From positions 66,082 through 130,081 of the forward strand of contig LUCM01000767.1 of assembly GCA_008360955.1 (NCBI GenBank): DNA of 64,000 bases. Direction: 5' to 3'. Shown here piece by piece: positions 45,807 through 57,449 of the stretch. Each line of letters starts with the position of its first letter. The first letter of the stretch is position 1. The translations under genes and the position numbers were made by a program. This DNA comes from Fasciolopsis buskii (taxonomy: Eukaryota; Platyhelminthes; Trematoda; Plagiorchiida; Fasciolidae). The notes below the pieces were generated by a model. That model had not been told where the DNA came from. It saw only the letters and a list, made by a program, of their open reading frames with translations, and ran no database searches.

Positions 45807-47600
45807 GCGTAAGAGGTCTGCATGTGTTGTAAATGCAGTCGCGGCGAGGCCTACGGTGATTGCCTGTTGCAGGACTGCGGTACAAAGAGTTTCTAATCTA
45901 TCTGAAAAGGAATGCCAAAAAGGCCATGCTTGATAGCCATGCATGCATACGTTCCGGTGGAAATTTGACTGAATTCTGCACAATAAATCTGGGTTGTAAA
46001 TTCGATAGACGGGGAACGAGCAAACAAAATGGCGCTACGTTCAGATAAACCAATCAAAACGAAGCACGAATACAGTGCTGCTGTTGCAGTTGACCTTCGA
46101 AATTTTTCAATGGCATTTGGACGTGTTGCTTAGACTGCGTTAGCACCTATTGATCAACGTTCTAGGAAGCTCCTCTATTTCGTTGTATTGCGAATTTAGA
46201 TTGCTTATTCTCTGCATTGCCACAAGGGATTCAGTCAGCCTCGGCTCCCAAAGGGCGTTTTTGAGCACGTGCCATCCTTCACCGGGAATCACATTGTTGT
46301 TGCACTCTGTTCCACCGCTCTCAGGTCAAACTTGAAGAATCGGTCCTTACTGGAAGCTAGCTCAAAATAGTGAACGGTTGTAGATGGACATGGAATTAAT
46401 ACTTCGGATTGCTTGTCTAACCGAACGTTGAACGCCTAGCGCGGTCGCCATTTGCATGTCACGCTCCGCTTGCACGCTCCTATCGAATACCGCTCCCCAC
46501 TGTCTTTTCGCTGCATCTTCCCAGTCTCTGGGCTGTGAATAATGCAATCTTACAGAGCCGAGTAAGAGCGATGCACGTGTATTCGAAACGGTTGAGGGTA
46601 CTCAGAAGTAATGCGGGATGCGCCTTGAGACACTCCGTCTTACAGTGCCTTTCAGGCATAAAACGTCAGGACAGGGGAACCTAAATGCACAGTTCAAGAC
46701 GGCAGCGCAACCACACCAGGTTTCAGATGAGGGCTACGTTTTTCACTAACGGAGGGATTCCACCATGGAACCGACAGTGAGAACGTGCGGTAAGTAGTGA
46801 AAATGTTGATAAATTTACAGGAGCCCTGGCTGCCTGTTGGGCGGCGGTATCATCCTGGCAGGAGCAAGAAATTTCAGGTGTGAACACGAAACCCACCTGT
46901 TTCATCGATGCTGCGCATGAGACTGCCTTTGAGAAACAAAGGAACATCCCCATTGTTGGAAGTTACGTACTCCGGCGGACAAAGCAGCAATCTGGATGCT
47001 GGAGTGGCTGGAAGTGAAATTTTCGTATTGAGGTAGGTGAACTGAACTGAACTGAGTAATGCTCACCTAATGGATCACTCACGACATCTGATATTGCGGC
47101 GCATAGTGGTTCCCTGCTTGAGCCGAAAGACTGGCAAAATCGAGTAGATGTATGGTAATTGTAGCAAAATTGAGAGTGTATTAGGCACGTTGCTTGGTCC
47201 AAACCTCCTTTTTAAGTTTAGACCGTCACCCTCAATTAAACGGTAGAGAAAAAACCGACCGTCAAAGCCAGTCTTCAATCGTCCCACACGGATAATCGTT
47301 ATCGTCCGGCGATGGCCAAACAGATTCGGTTGTGGCGTGTAAACGTGAATATCCTGGATTCATGTCCCCCCCCACTACCGGCCAACTTTCCCACCTGATA
47401 GCCCTTTGCTGGCCACGGCCCCCTTCTGAAAATTAATGTAGATTTTTGTTTCACTAATAAAAGAACTGAAATGATAAAAAATATTGGGTTTTGACCACTT
47501 GCCGTAAATCACGCATGTATGCATGTGATAAAGACTTTTCGTTGTCTGTTGTCGTGGCAGTCGGTGCACATTTTTCTGTCGTGTGTTGCAACCTGCGCAG
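45807..47600. other. no gene recognised
   Basis: Includes the ARV1 upstream region. A 61-codon minus frame at 46362-46547 (YSQPRDWEDAAKRQWGAVF) has protein-like composition but no recognised family. There is a C8 run at 47366-47373. No promoter element is obvious. Confidence 0.4.
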
Positions 47601-47606
47601 AACTAA

Positions 47607-47945
47607 TCTGATGGAGAAAACTTACTATTCTCCGACGTGGTTTTTATCCTGGCAATTGGCAAGTTGCTCTTGTTCTACCAGTTACTATCTTCAAATTTCC
47701 TGCCATTTCGCCACAACCCAGTCATCACTGGCAGCTTCTACTTACTGTCGTTAACATCAGCCGTCTCCATTATTGCCCCATATGTGCCATTTCGGCGTTA
47801 CGACTCGTGGGTACTGGCTGCTGCTTGGAATTTCACCACTTTCATGGATGGTTCAGGGTCTTCTGGACATCTAGATGTATCCGATGTGGTGAAGGCGCAA
47901 AGCCGAAAGGTCTCCGGGCCCCAAGTACATAAGAAACGTAACTAA
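47607..47945 (+). other. open frame with membrane-protein character
   Basis: An open + frame (stop upstream at 47604) encodes SDVVFILAIGKLLLFYQLL and then FRHNPVITGSFYLLSLTSAV, IIAPYVPFRR and SWVLAAAWNF. It has two likely membrane helices joined by a basic loop. It has no ATG near its start and no strong acceptor. The helix-loop-helix pattern loosely recalls the first helices of TPRA1/GPR175 proteins, but this is too weak to name. It could be an exon or chance. Confidence 0.22.
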
Positions 47946-50900
47946 GTAAACCTTTGCTGGAATTTTGGAGGCAACCATTAACATCGCAATTCGGCTGCAA
48001 GCGATACATGCAGCCAAACGCCAGGTTTCACGCACTGGCGGTTTGAGGAGGTAAACATCTTACATCATTCAATTAGCAAGGACTCAATTTCCGATGGGCT
48101 TTACTTTCCCCTGTTCGGAGGAGAATAGCTGGTGCATCGCTTCGTCCACGGCGCGAAGCCTAGACACGAACTGCTGCATCTCCAGCTTTTGGCACGCTGT
48201 GAAGACGAAAACTCAAATAGTCCAAGCGCTGTGAAAGGAGTTTTCGCAGGTCCGACTTCAGGCAGCTGCGGCGGATGCGCTCATATGTACCACCTGGCAT
48301 AGGTCAGCTCTCATGGAAGATACTCGCTTGTTTTTACTGGGGCTAATTCCTTCACTGGTTCGTCATGGAGAAGTTTTACCATTGTCCTCCTGCGGGATTG
48401 ACGCCGATGAATCTCTACCGTTGAGCTGTCTCGTAAGCTTATCCACATCCGCACGGGGTCCACGTAGGTCAGGATCCGGACAGATGTCTCTATCACACTT
48501 CACGCCCGTTTGAAATCTTTCGTAGTCTCTATTTTAACATTCATCGTGGCTGCAAATCTCTGTACGAGTCTGTCGTTTTACTATGAATAGGTACCCGGGT
48601 GACTGGCCAAATTGCGGACGTCAGTACCATCTTATTTTGCTCGCTTCAGGCCGTTGCAGATCGACCCAAGTGTAATTTTTGTACGATTCGACATGTGCGA
48701 CCTGGAGCAATACCATACTAAGATTTTTTATTGTACGGCCAACTTATTCACTTGGAGGCTGCACGCTCTTTTTTCCTGCACACTCCGGCTGCTCGTCTTT
48801 CTGGATAGACCCGATTTGACAATAAAAAATGGCATTACTCTGTAGCGTTGCTCAGTTACGGGAAAAGAAACATCGGGACATTTGAGATTTAAAGAATCGC
48901 GCGCTCACTCAGGTCGTCTCAAATTGTGCATATATTCTATCACTTAGTTTGATCCAATCCCTTGAGGCTTCACTTATTCAGTTCTTCCTTATTCCTATTT
49001 TGCATTTGTTTGCCCTGGATTCCGCGAAAATTACACAGTGACTCTCCATTATATGGTGATGGAGTTCTCAGGCTAATTACTCCGCAGACACCGCCCAGGA
49101 GACTAGTGTAAGAAGATAATATGCCCATGGTTTCGCTTGTTGACCAGTTAAATTTGTTTTCAATCGTATACTTCCGGAAGAGTAGGTCTCTCTGAGCTAA
49201 TTGTTAAGTTAGAGCCTGACTGTGGTTCTGACTTGGAAAAGCATTTGACAAATAGTATTATTTATTACCCATTTGCAGCCAACTGCCCGAACTCTTTTGT
49301 TCCGCAGCCTACGCTGCCTTCACACGAAAGACATTGGGCGCCACTCGTTCACCATACCTCACACTTTAATTTCCTAGTAATTTCCATCCCAACCCAAATG
49401 AACAGGAATCAACCCTTCTGGCAAGTTCCTGAACTCGCTCATACACACAAGTCATCTGCACATACGCAGCGTATGCCCAGATCTACTCCGGTCATTTTCT
49501 ACCTCTTCAGATGGACGGATGTTCACATCACCGGGGGCCATTACGACCGCTCGTTGTTGCAGTATACCCAGATTGGAATGCACCCCCAGATTTTGCTTTG
49601 GTGTAGGTCCCGGAACACCTGCTTGCTAGCCAGCTGTTGGCGGTTTAGTATGTATCAGTTTCTCCTCTTGCGTCTACCTTATGTCTTAATTCGGGGCATT
49701 TGTACCAGCAACAGCTGACTTTACGTATTTACCTTTCAGAGTGGTTATAAGCTGCAGCCCACGCCTAACGGGCCACGGATCTACTCACTACCTGCGACAG
49801 AGAAACGAGAGTTAACTCGAGTTTGACTGCCTGTCGTCAGCCCCTGGTTTCTTGTCTGTGTAACCCGTGCGTCCACATGTAAGCTTCAGCATGAACTTTC
49901 GCCATTCCAGGTCTTTCAGCCCTCAAATATGCCGTTTGTGCAAATCGTGATCATGTAGTTATAATTCATCCTCAAGGTGTTCTAGTTACATACCTTTATT
50001 ATCATCCAGATAAGATCTTCTCAGATTTGTGCCCACATCAAAATTGTTTTATTTCCGTTGTCGTACCAGCCACAGCACGCTACGCCATGAGCTAAAGACT
50101 ACTTGAGTTCCATGCACTATTAGAACCATTATTTCAGTTCCGGCACCGTCAGTTCGAAATGTACAGTAGGTGCAAACAAAATAGTGAGTTTCTTTCATCA
50201 TTCCTTGGATTACGTTTGTGCAGGTTCTACGGGGATGCTGGAATTAATGAAACGTCGGACGCCTCAGAGAAAGAGACGAGGAAAAGATGGATCCAAACTG
50301 CACTGTTACAAAAGGCTTTATGCACTTGGGGGTAATTTGCTACAATTACCAGGTTTACCGTCCGCTTGACTTTCTGCGATCCACCGGCGACCTCATTTGC
50401 AACCACCATAAATGTTTAAAAATGGGAAACCGAACTTACAAAGGCATGACTCACCCAAGATCACGAACCAGAGGAAGGAAAAAGCAAACAAAACAGTGGC
50501 GGTTATAACTGGCAATGAAATGAAACGTGTGCCTTGTCGGTTTTACAATTATTTCGCTGGCCGGGTTGTTGATACAAGCGAGTGCGTTAGTTTTAAACAA
50601 TATTTGAGATGCAGAGATGCACAGAATTTATGCTTTGGCGTAGAGCACGCTTGAGAAAAATTAACCTAAAAACACTACCAGAATTCTCAAGGCAGCCGCC
50701 GTAAAGATAACTTTAATGCTTTATCTTATCTCTGTTTTTTCTCGCCCGAGAATTTGATTGCCCGTATTCACTGCTTCAATTGGACAGTCACATTTTTGGG
50801 ACCCACGTGAACGACGTGCATGTTTCTGCACAGCGACATTGGCACCTGGTTTGAGTGTTTGTTACCCCATATTTAAAATTTATTTGTGGTTTGATATTGA

Positions 50901-51008
50901 TGAATATTGCAGTCCAGTATCGCAGAGCGTACGAGTCAACATGTTTTGAATTTGGGTTTCTGCTTTGTCTGCTCATTTCTGAAATGCTGGTTGCATTACT
51001 CAGCTAGG
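47946..51008. other. no gene recognised
   Basis: Many short frames (the largest is 49233-49718, 161 codons, P/H/S-rich and without motifs). No exon boundaries or elements could be supported. Confidence 0.4.
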
Positions 51009-51206
51009 TCAATTTTGAACAGGGAAACATTGAAAACGCCCGGAAAAGAATCGTAAGTACAGCACGGCCAAGAAGTAACCCGGCAAGCCTCTGGTGAAAT
51101 TTCCTGTGTTTCTTTTTCCCATAAGCACACCAGATTTCCCAGTATATTCTGTGCCAAATAAAAGTTTCATTAATTTTGACCGCGATAAACTTATTTTTAT
51201 GGGCAT
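51009..51206 (-). repeat. unidentified dispersed sequence, copy 1
   Basis: The minus strand encodes a stretch NTGNFTRGLPGYFLAVL that closely parallels the minus-strand translation at about 55500-55620. Similarity at both DNA and protein level suggests a repeated element with a coding strand on minus. A third, weaker relative may lie near 53055-53110. No family is recognised. Confidence 0.4.
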
Positions 51207-54200
51207 ACGAGTGCAAAGCTGAAGGAAGTTAGCCGTGACAGCACAGAGAGTCGGGAGGCAGGAGGAGGGATGATTTCCTACTAAAGATCACCCTGAAGGC
51301 ATTGGTCGGATAGATGCCAAAGATCACGCTGTAGTGAAGCACTTCGTTCCTCCAACCCAATCGCCGGTGGGCTACCCGGGGTTTGGGCTGTGCATGTGCC
51401 GAAAGTTCATGAGGCAGTTGGAAAATGTCATGGAATCCGATATATTGGGTCGGGGGCATTGGCTTTTTGTATCTTGCACTCGGAAGTCAACGACGAACGA
51501 AGAAAGTCTGTGAGGGATGGTGTATGTTAGTTCATTTCAGGGCGAACAAATTGCTGAGGGAATCGTTCGGGAAGCCCCTGAAACTTGCCAGAAATCTGAT
51601 TGACGGTGTAATGTTAGGGGAAGATGTCCATAGGAGAAGTTTAGGGCTTGTTGGATCTAGCAATTAAGATGCAGAATAGCCTTGTAGCGTAGACGCAGCG
51701 CACACGTTGAAGAGTGTCATTCGTTATCTGGCAACGAACAATTTTTATCGTAGGTATCAACGGTCTACCAACTGGACCAACATCAGTGTCCGTCAAAATT
51801 GTATGCTAAGGCCCCACGCAAAAAGAATGGCTACATGCAAAGCTTTGACAGCCTGATTCAAGCATGGAGCTTCTCCGTCCCCTTTCAAACATGAGCCACG
51901 GAAACCTTTCCAAAAATTTTACTGTTGACGAAAGGTCACAGCTTCCAGCGAACAACTGCATCACTGCCAACTTTGTTGCGCACGCAGAGCGGAATGACTA
52001 CGAGGCGGATGTATCGCGGACTACTGTATCCGAGATGGGGAAGAACTTGACAATCCACTTAGTTATGCTGTAATCACACCGTAAACAGAACACGGCAAGG
52101 CACCCGAGTGCTAACTTTTGGTCCAGAGTTCCCCTTCTTGAGGACATTAAAATCCATCGATAAACTTATTAATATAGCTTCCTGCGTCATCCAAGTGCAA
52201 ATAATCAGAACGGGGTGAACCCTTGCGTCTGGTCGTTTCTGCGTTAAAGCTTCTTTGGCTGTATTCATACGATGCAGAAAACATCGCATCAACATCTCTT
52301 GAAGAATGTGTAGAATTTAATTCTCTTCCCTTGCAAGAATAGTCACATCTGCGGTCTCCAGTGGGTCATACGTGGCTTCATCACTACATGCTCGATTTGC
52401 ATTCCTTCTTGGCATGAATATTATATGATGTAACTCCGACCAGATACGTGAAAATGCCGATGGACCATAAGGACGTCTGAATGGTAAAGAGTACATGGTC
52501 ATGCTCTCACACGGCTTGCTACCCTACAAGTAGCGCATTGTTTCTCTGGCGATGGTTTTCTCGTCTCCGTCTCCTTAGACTAATTTCTGGACCGGTTAAA
52601 CCTCAAAGCTTAAAATTAGTCAAATAAGGGTTGCGGAATCGATGAAGGAAGATCGATTAGGCGGACTGCATTTTACAGGAGAGTCGGCAAGCAGTTAGCG
52701 AAAGGGCAGTTTAAGATACCAAAGATTTGCTAGGTATGTAGGATTCTGGTCCTATATTTTCAGCATCTGACTTCAGGCAAAATGGCCAATCGCACCTGCT
52801 AGTTATCGTTATAATGCAGCCTTCACGCTTCATTACGGCTTCATTCTTGCTCATTCTTCTTTGTTTTTGTTTTGAACCTCACTCCCTGTTACCATTCAGT
52901 CAGCTCAAGACCGGAGAATTCTATCTGTTTATGAAGGAAGCATGACCAAACGGACTGCACCGATTGCAGTGCATTTAAAGGCCACTTCAAGGCAAGAGAC
53001 GGCAAATACCGCACAAGCTATCACTGGGAGATGTTTTCTGAATTCGTACACTGTCTGTCGACAACCCAACAAATACAGAGATAAACGCTCATGGAAATTT
53101 CGCCGTTTCTTATTAAGCATTCCACCCCCTAAAAGAAAAGCTGGACGCAATATCACTGGTGGCAAGTTTACTTCCTTTTTTGGTTGGCGATTGCGCCAGT
53201 CACCGGAACTCCAGTCAGTTAATAATCAAATCAGGCACAGCAAAACTTCGCAGAACATAATATTCCGTTCACAAACAGGCCTCTTGAACTTAAGTAGGCA
53301 CAAGACAAGCGGGCAAAAGATTTGAGAATTGTTGGGCTTTTCGACCGCAAGTTTTACCAGCTACTTTGGCGATAACCCCGGTTTAACATTTGTCGACAGT
53401 GGCTCAAATATTATCTTGGCATGAAAGCGGCTTGCCAGTAGGCATTTCCGTCAAGAGAACGAAACCGCTTCGAAAGTGAAACCAAGTGCAGTAGTTCTAC
53501 CGCGGTGGCGGGTGGGATATGACCGTAACCTCAACTTGATGCTGCCCAGCGGGTCAAGACAAAAATTGCAGGCTGCAAACTCAGGAGGTAAAGAGGTCTC
53601 AACACGGCCGGGCTTGGGTTTCTCAGGCTTGCACCAGGTTCCATAAGCAGGGAGCATCTGCGAAGGCAACTGTAGCGTTAGACACCAACTACGACCCATG
53701 AAATACTGGGGAAATCAGTAGCAACATCCCGGCCAATGAGAACACGCGTTACGACGGAAGTACGTGTGTATTGCACCGGGAAGTCACGAAAATGGATAGC
53801 AATCGATAAATATTGGTTCAAACGGTTGCTGGAAGCAGAAACACATCGGGTTGTTTTTCACGCCGGGCCTCTCACTTAATGTCTGACGGTGTCATGCCCA
53901 CCTGAAACAAAGAGAGCCTGTGTGATCTTATTTCAGTTCCAGTGGACTATATCACTAGCCACTTTACCTGGCGCAGCTGTAGGTCTTCCTTTCGTGCAGC
54001 GATGCTTTCACCAGAGCAAGTGGACATAGGCAAATGTTCCAGCGTCCCCATCGGGCACAAATTTAGAGACATTGACGAACCCTGATTATGAGCCAACCAT
54101 GAGTGATGTACGAAGCACAAATATGTACGTTTATTGCAACCGATGGAGGACGGTTTCCTAAAAGTCGGTACTGTTATTCTCAGCCGAGTTGCGTTTGAAC

Positions 54201-55489
54201 TGCGCACACCGCCACCAGCCCCTAATCGGTTGTGGGATTCCCGAATTGTCGCTTTTCAGAATGCGCTGTTCCATTTGGCCATGGGCTCGGGGCAAGGTCA
54301 CTGAAGCCAACCCTATATACCGGTTTGGTTAACTGGGCAGCGTGCATTCTTCTGAGGAATCAAGGGCCCTAACGAATAGCTGATGATGTAGAGGTGGAGG
54401 ATACAGTTGGTATCATGTGCGAAACCAAAGTAAACTGTTCCTTGTCGTTTTCACCTTTGCTTGCATTGCCTGGCCTTTTCCAAGGGCTATTACGGGAAAT
54501 TCTGCGGTTGAAGTGGCCTTCAAAAGTTCATTTACTCTTACACGGAGACGACCACTAGAGATCAGTGAAGATTGCATAAACTCGGAGGCTGCAGAAGTTG
54601 ACACGGCGTTAGCCAATAAATTTGAGGGCCCCGCCTTATACTTTGCAACGACCGAGTGCAAGTCGAACAACAGGACGCGTATTCAGCGTACGAGGATGCA
54701 ATGGAAGGCGAACTGCATTGGTGATGCAAGCTTTCTGATGCCATGTGGCCACCTAACGATACTGCAAACCTCTGACGGCTTAAAAGGTGCAACAAAGGAA
54801 GCTGGAGCCGATTAAAACTGTGGCGCTTCCTCAACCGCTCGGTTCTAAAACCCAAACCGTCCAACAAAATACGCGTAGGATATGATCCCCTAACAAGTAT
54901 TGAATAAAAAAACCGAAAAATTAGTTACTGTATCAGGGTGGATGTAACAAACCACTGACCGTGCCCTTGTGTCAGTCACACGGGACTAATTTGGACATTT
55001 GTGCGCTCAAGAGTGGAATTCCCCGAGAGACGTCGGTACCAGTCAGCTACAGATGGTTGTCAGAGCATCTTAAATAGGTGTGAAGCACGCACGTGATAAA
55101 TCATCCTTCCGAGCAAGGACATCTTAATTTTGTGAAACCTACTCGTGGCGGTATGTTGCACTTGTAGAAGGTAAACTAGGAGGCAATTTTTGCTGCGGAA
55201 ATTTTGTAACGGCCGTGTGAAAATCACACTTATGCTTAATTATTGTGCTGGAAACTTACTATGTTAGCACATTGTACGACTGGCGCTCACCGTTTGAACT
55301 CACATGAATCACTTGTTTATCTATTGACGGAAACTGATCCCTATGTAAGTGTACTTGTGAGTGCATATTTAGGATTTCTTCTTGGCTTGTAAGCTGATTA
55401 CCCTCATAGGTCAGTTTCCCAAAATTTTTGAAACGGTTGTTTTTGAACTTCGGTTTGCTTTTAACTAAACATTGGTGAAACACACGTCA
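51207..55489. other. no gene recognised
   Basis: The largest frames are 52942-53325 and 54417-54815 (both +, 127 and 132 codons). Neither has recognised domains. A minus frame at 54413-54670 has a faint similarity to an LTR-element RNase H tail and is listed among the rejected items. Confidence 0.4.
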
Positions 55490-55625
55490 CCCAAGTTGAT
55501 CGTATGGGAGCAAGAGAAGATGCGGATTGTCAAGAAGCAGACCCCAGCAGCCGCAACATGGCCAGAAAGTAACCAGGTATACCATTGGTGAAGTCCTGCT
55601 TATTTCGGATTCTGTTGTCGCTCGC
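55490..55625 (-). repeat. unidentified dispersed sequence, copy 2
   Basis: The minus-strand translation contains QDFTNGIPGYFLAMLRLLG, matching the 51009-51206 segment at the same spacing. It is a short island in otherwise unrelated sequence. Confidence 0.38.
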
Positions 55626-57231
55626 AGATCTAATCTTGTCAGTGCCAGTTCACGCTTTTGTAATGCTCACGGTAAGAACACCGTTGCTTTTTGACATTTT
55701 GTGAGGGGAAAATGGGCATGCGGGCGAAATTCAGACAGCAAATGGGGAAAATAGATGCCATGCCCCTTGGAAACACAACATCATCCCACTGAAGTTTAGT
55801 CTACGGAAAAATTTGGAACAGCCTGTAAAAGTCACGCACCTATGGAACTTCTTGCATCTGCTGCTCAAACAAAGTTCTACCTACCCGAGTTTGAACTGGT
55901 GAAGTTTGCCGGGCATCCAAAGCGGCCTCAGGCAAGCAAATTCCCGAAGCAATGCAGAAACTTTGTTGAACTAGAGGTGACGGAACCGCGACAGGTACTG
56001 ATGTACTTTAGACATTATTATCGAGGAAGAGTCAGGAAACCTACCTCTGGGTGTTTCAGGCAGAACAGGGTTGAGTCGGCGTGAGACAAACCCCGAGAGA
56101 CGTATTTTGGGCAGTCCTTCATGTTTTTCAAAACCAAACTTACTGGGTGGCGTCTAAAATACGACATAACAAGGGACGCTAATGCGCCCTATATGATACA
56201 GATATGGGGACGAAAAACTATAAAAAATTATGGCCTTCTTGGATAAAGATCAGAGCCGAAAGCAGCGTGCATGTCGGAATTCAATGTTTACCTTTTTTCA
56301 CTGCAGTATGCGAGCCGCTGGGTTCAGGAGTTGAGAGCCACAGGTCCGGAGGTGTCGCACAGTCATCTTTGAGGAACAGCAGGATTACAGAGACCGGCAA
56401 GTAAAAATAGTGGAACGCATCGGAGATTATCATTCGTGATAGAAACAAACGGAGAAAGTCGATCACCAGGGGGACAGGTAGAGGCTCATTATCCTGCCTT
56501 CCATTGTTGCACATAGCGTGTCGCACGATGACGTGGCCTCTTTTCCCTGCAAATTTTGAGGCACCGGGCGCCGTTTATCAGAATGTCTGAGGACACCAAA
56601 GGTCTTTGTAGGACGGCAACAGAGCATGGCCATTATACTGCAGCATTTGTGTAAAAACTGACAACGTGTAAAAATCCCTCGGTTGGTTACCCGTTGCAGC
56701 GGGAAAGGTCGCTGAATAAACATGAAAAATTGCGGTGCCAAGATAAGGAAGTATCCTTCCTGGATATGCCAAATTTCATTGGTTTCCTTAATCTAGATGA
56801 TTCAAAAGAAACCCCTTCGGCTCACTACTCGCTACTATGTTCTTGGCTATTGTTAGTAACTATACTTCTCACAGCACGCTCTCATTTAATCAGCCGGAAC
56901 TGGACGACACATCTTTTGATGTTTGGCCTATTTGAGTTTCAAGATAGCACTATGCTTATCTGCAACATCCCTGTGCGGCTTCTGCTCTATATTATAATCT
57001 AAAATGTTCTAATTTCGGTGTGTCTTATTTGACGGAATATAGAGTCAGTTCGTCAGGACAATACCCTTGTGGTCTACAAATCTTAGCTCCAAAGTGCGCG
57101 TACTTTTTGCGGATCAAACCCTTTCGAATTTTTGAATAAGAAATAAATTTGGCCTTTCGCAATCTCTTTTCTATAAGCAATCTCTTGCTAGTCAACCCCT
57201 GATTGTTCTTTCAACTATCTGTCCATTTCAG
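55626..57231. other. no gene recognised
   Basis: Short frames only, including 55842-56084 (+, 80 codons) and 56694-57002 (+, 102 codons). None has a motif I can support. Confidence 0.4.
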
Positions 57232-57449
57232 TAATCGTCCGTCAACATTCATGCCAAAACAGCGAGAGCGCATGACATTTTCGCTGCTTCCGCACCGTCT
57301 ATTCCAGCTTTGGATTGAACTTCCACCGACCATTCGCCCCTTTCAGACCAGTGGCCACTGGAAGACTGCAGTAAACGGTTACCGTATCTTTAGCCAGATC
57401 CTGCAAGTGACGCGTTCACCCATCTTGGTAGATGTGGCCTGCGAATCGG
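57232..57449 (+). CDS. candidate internal exon, unknown protein
   Basis: A long pyrimidine tract ending CCATTTCAG (AG 57230-57231) precedes 72 open codons, and a GTTAAG donor follows at 57450. The peptide starts NRPSTFMPKQRERMTFSLLP, continues HRLFQLWIELPPTIRPFQ and ends SPILVDVACESG. The composition is protein-like with no low-complexity bias. Both splice sites are good and the frame would hit TAA just past the donor, as expected for an exon. I do not recognise the family, and no neighbouring exon was found. Confidence 0.38.

Noticed and set aside
47607..47945. Naming the membrane-like frame as TPRA1 or as the C-terminus of PIGO
   Set aside because: The resemblance is limited to hydrophobic spacing and a few residues. 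There is no good acceptor, and the expected PIGO C-terminal motif is absent.
54413..54670. Possible LTR-retrotransposon RNase H tail on minus (KYKAGPSNLLANAVS resembles a YKPG-N-ADALS motif)
   Set aside because: Only one short motif-like stretch, with no neighbouring RT, RNase H or integrase sequence.
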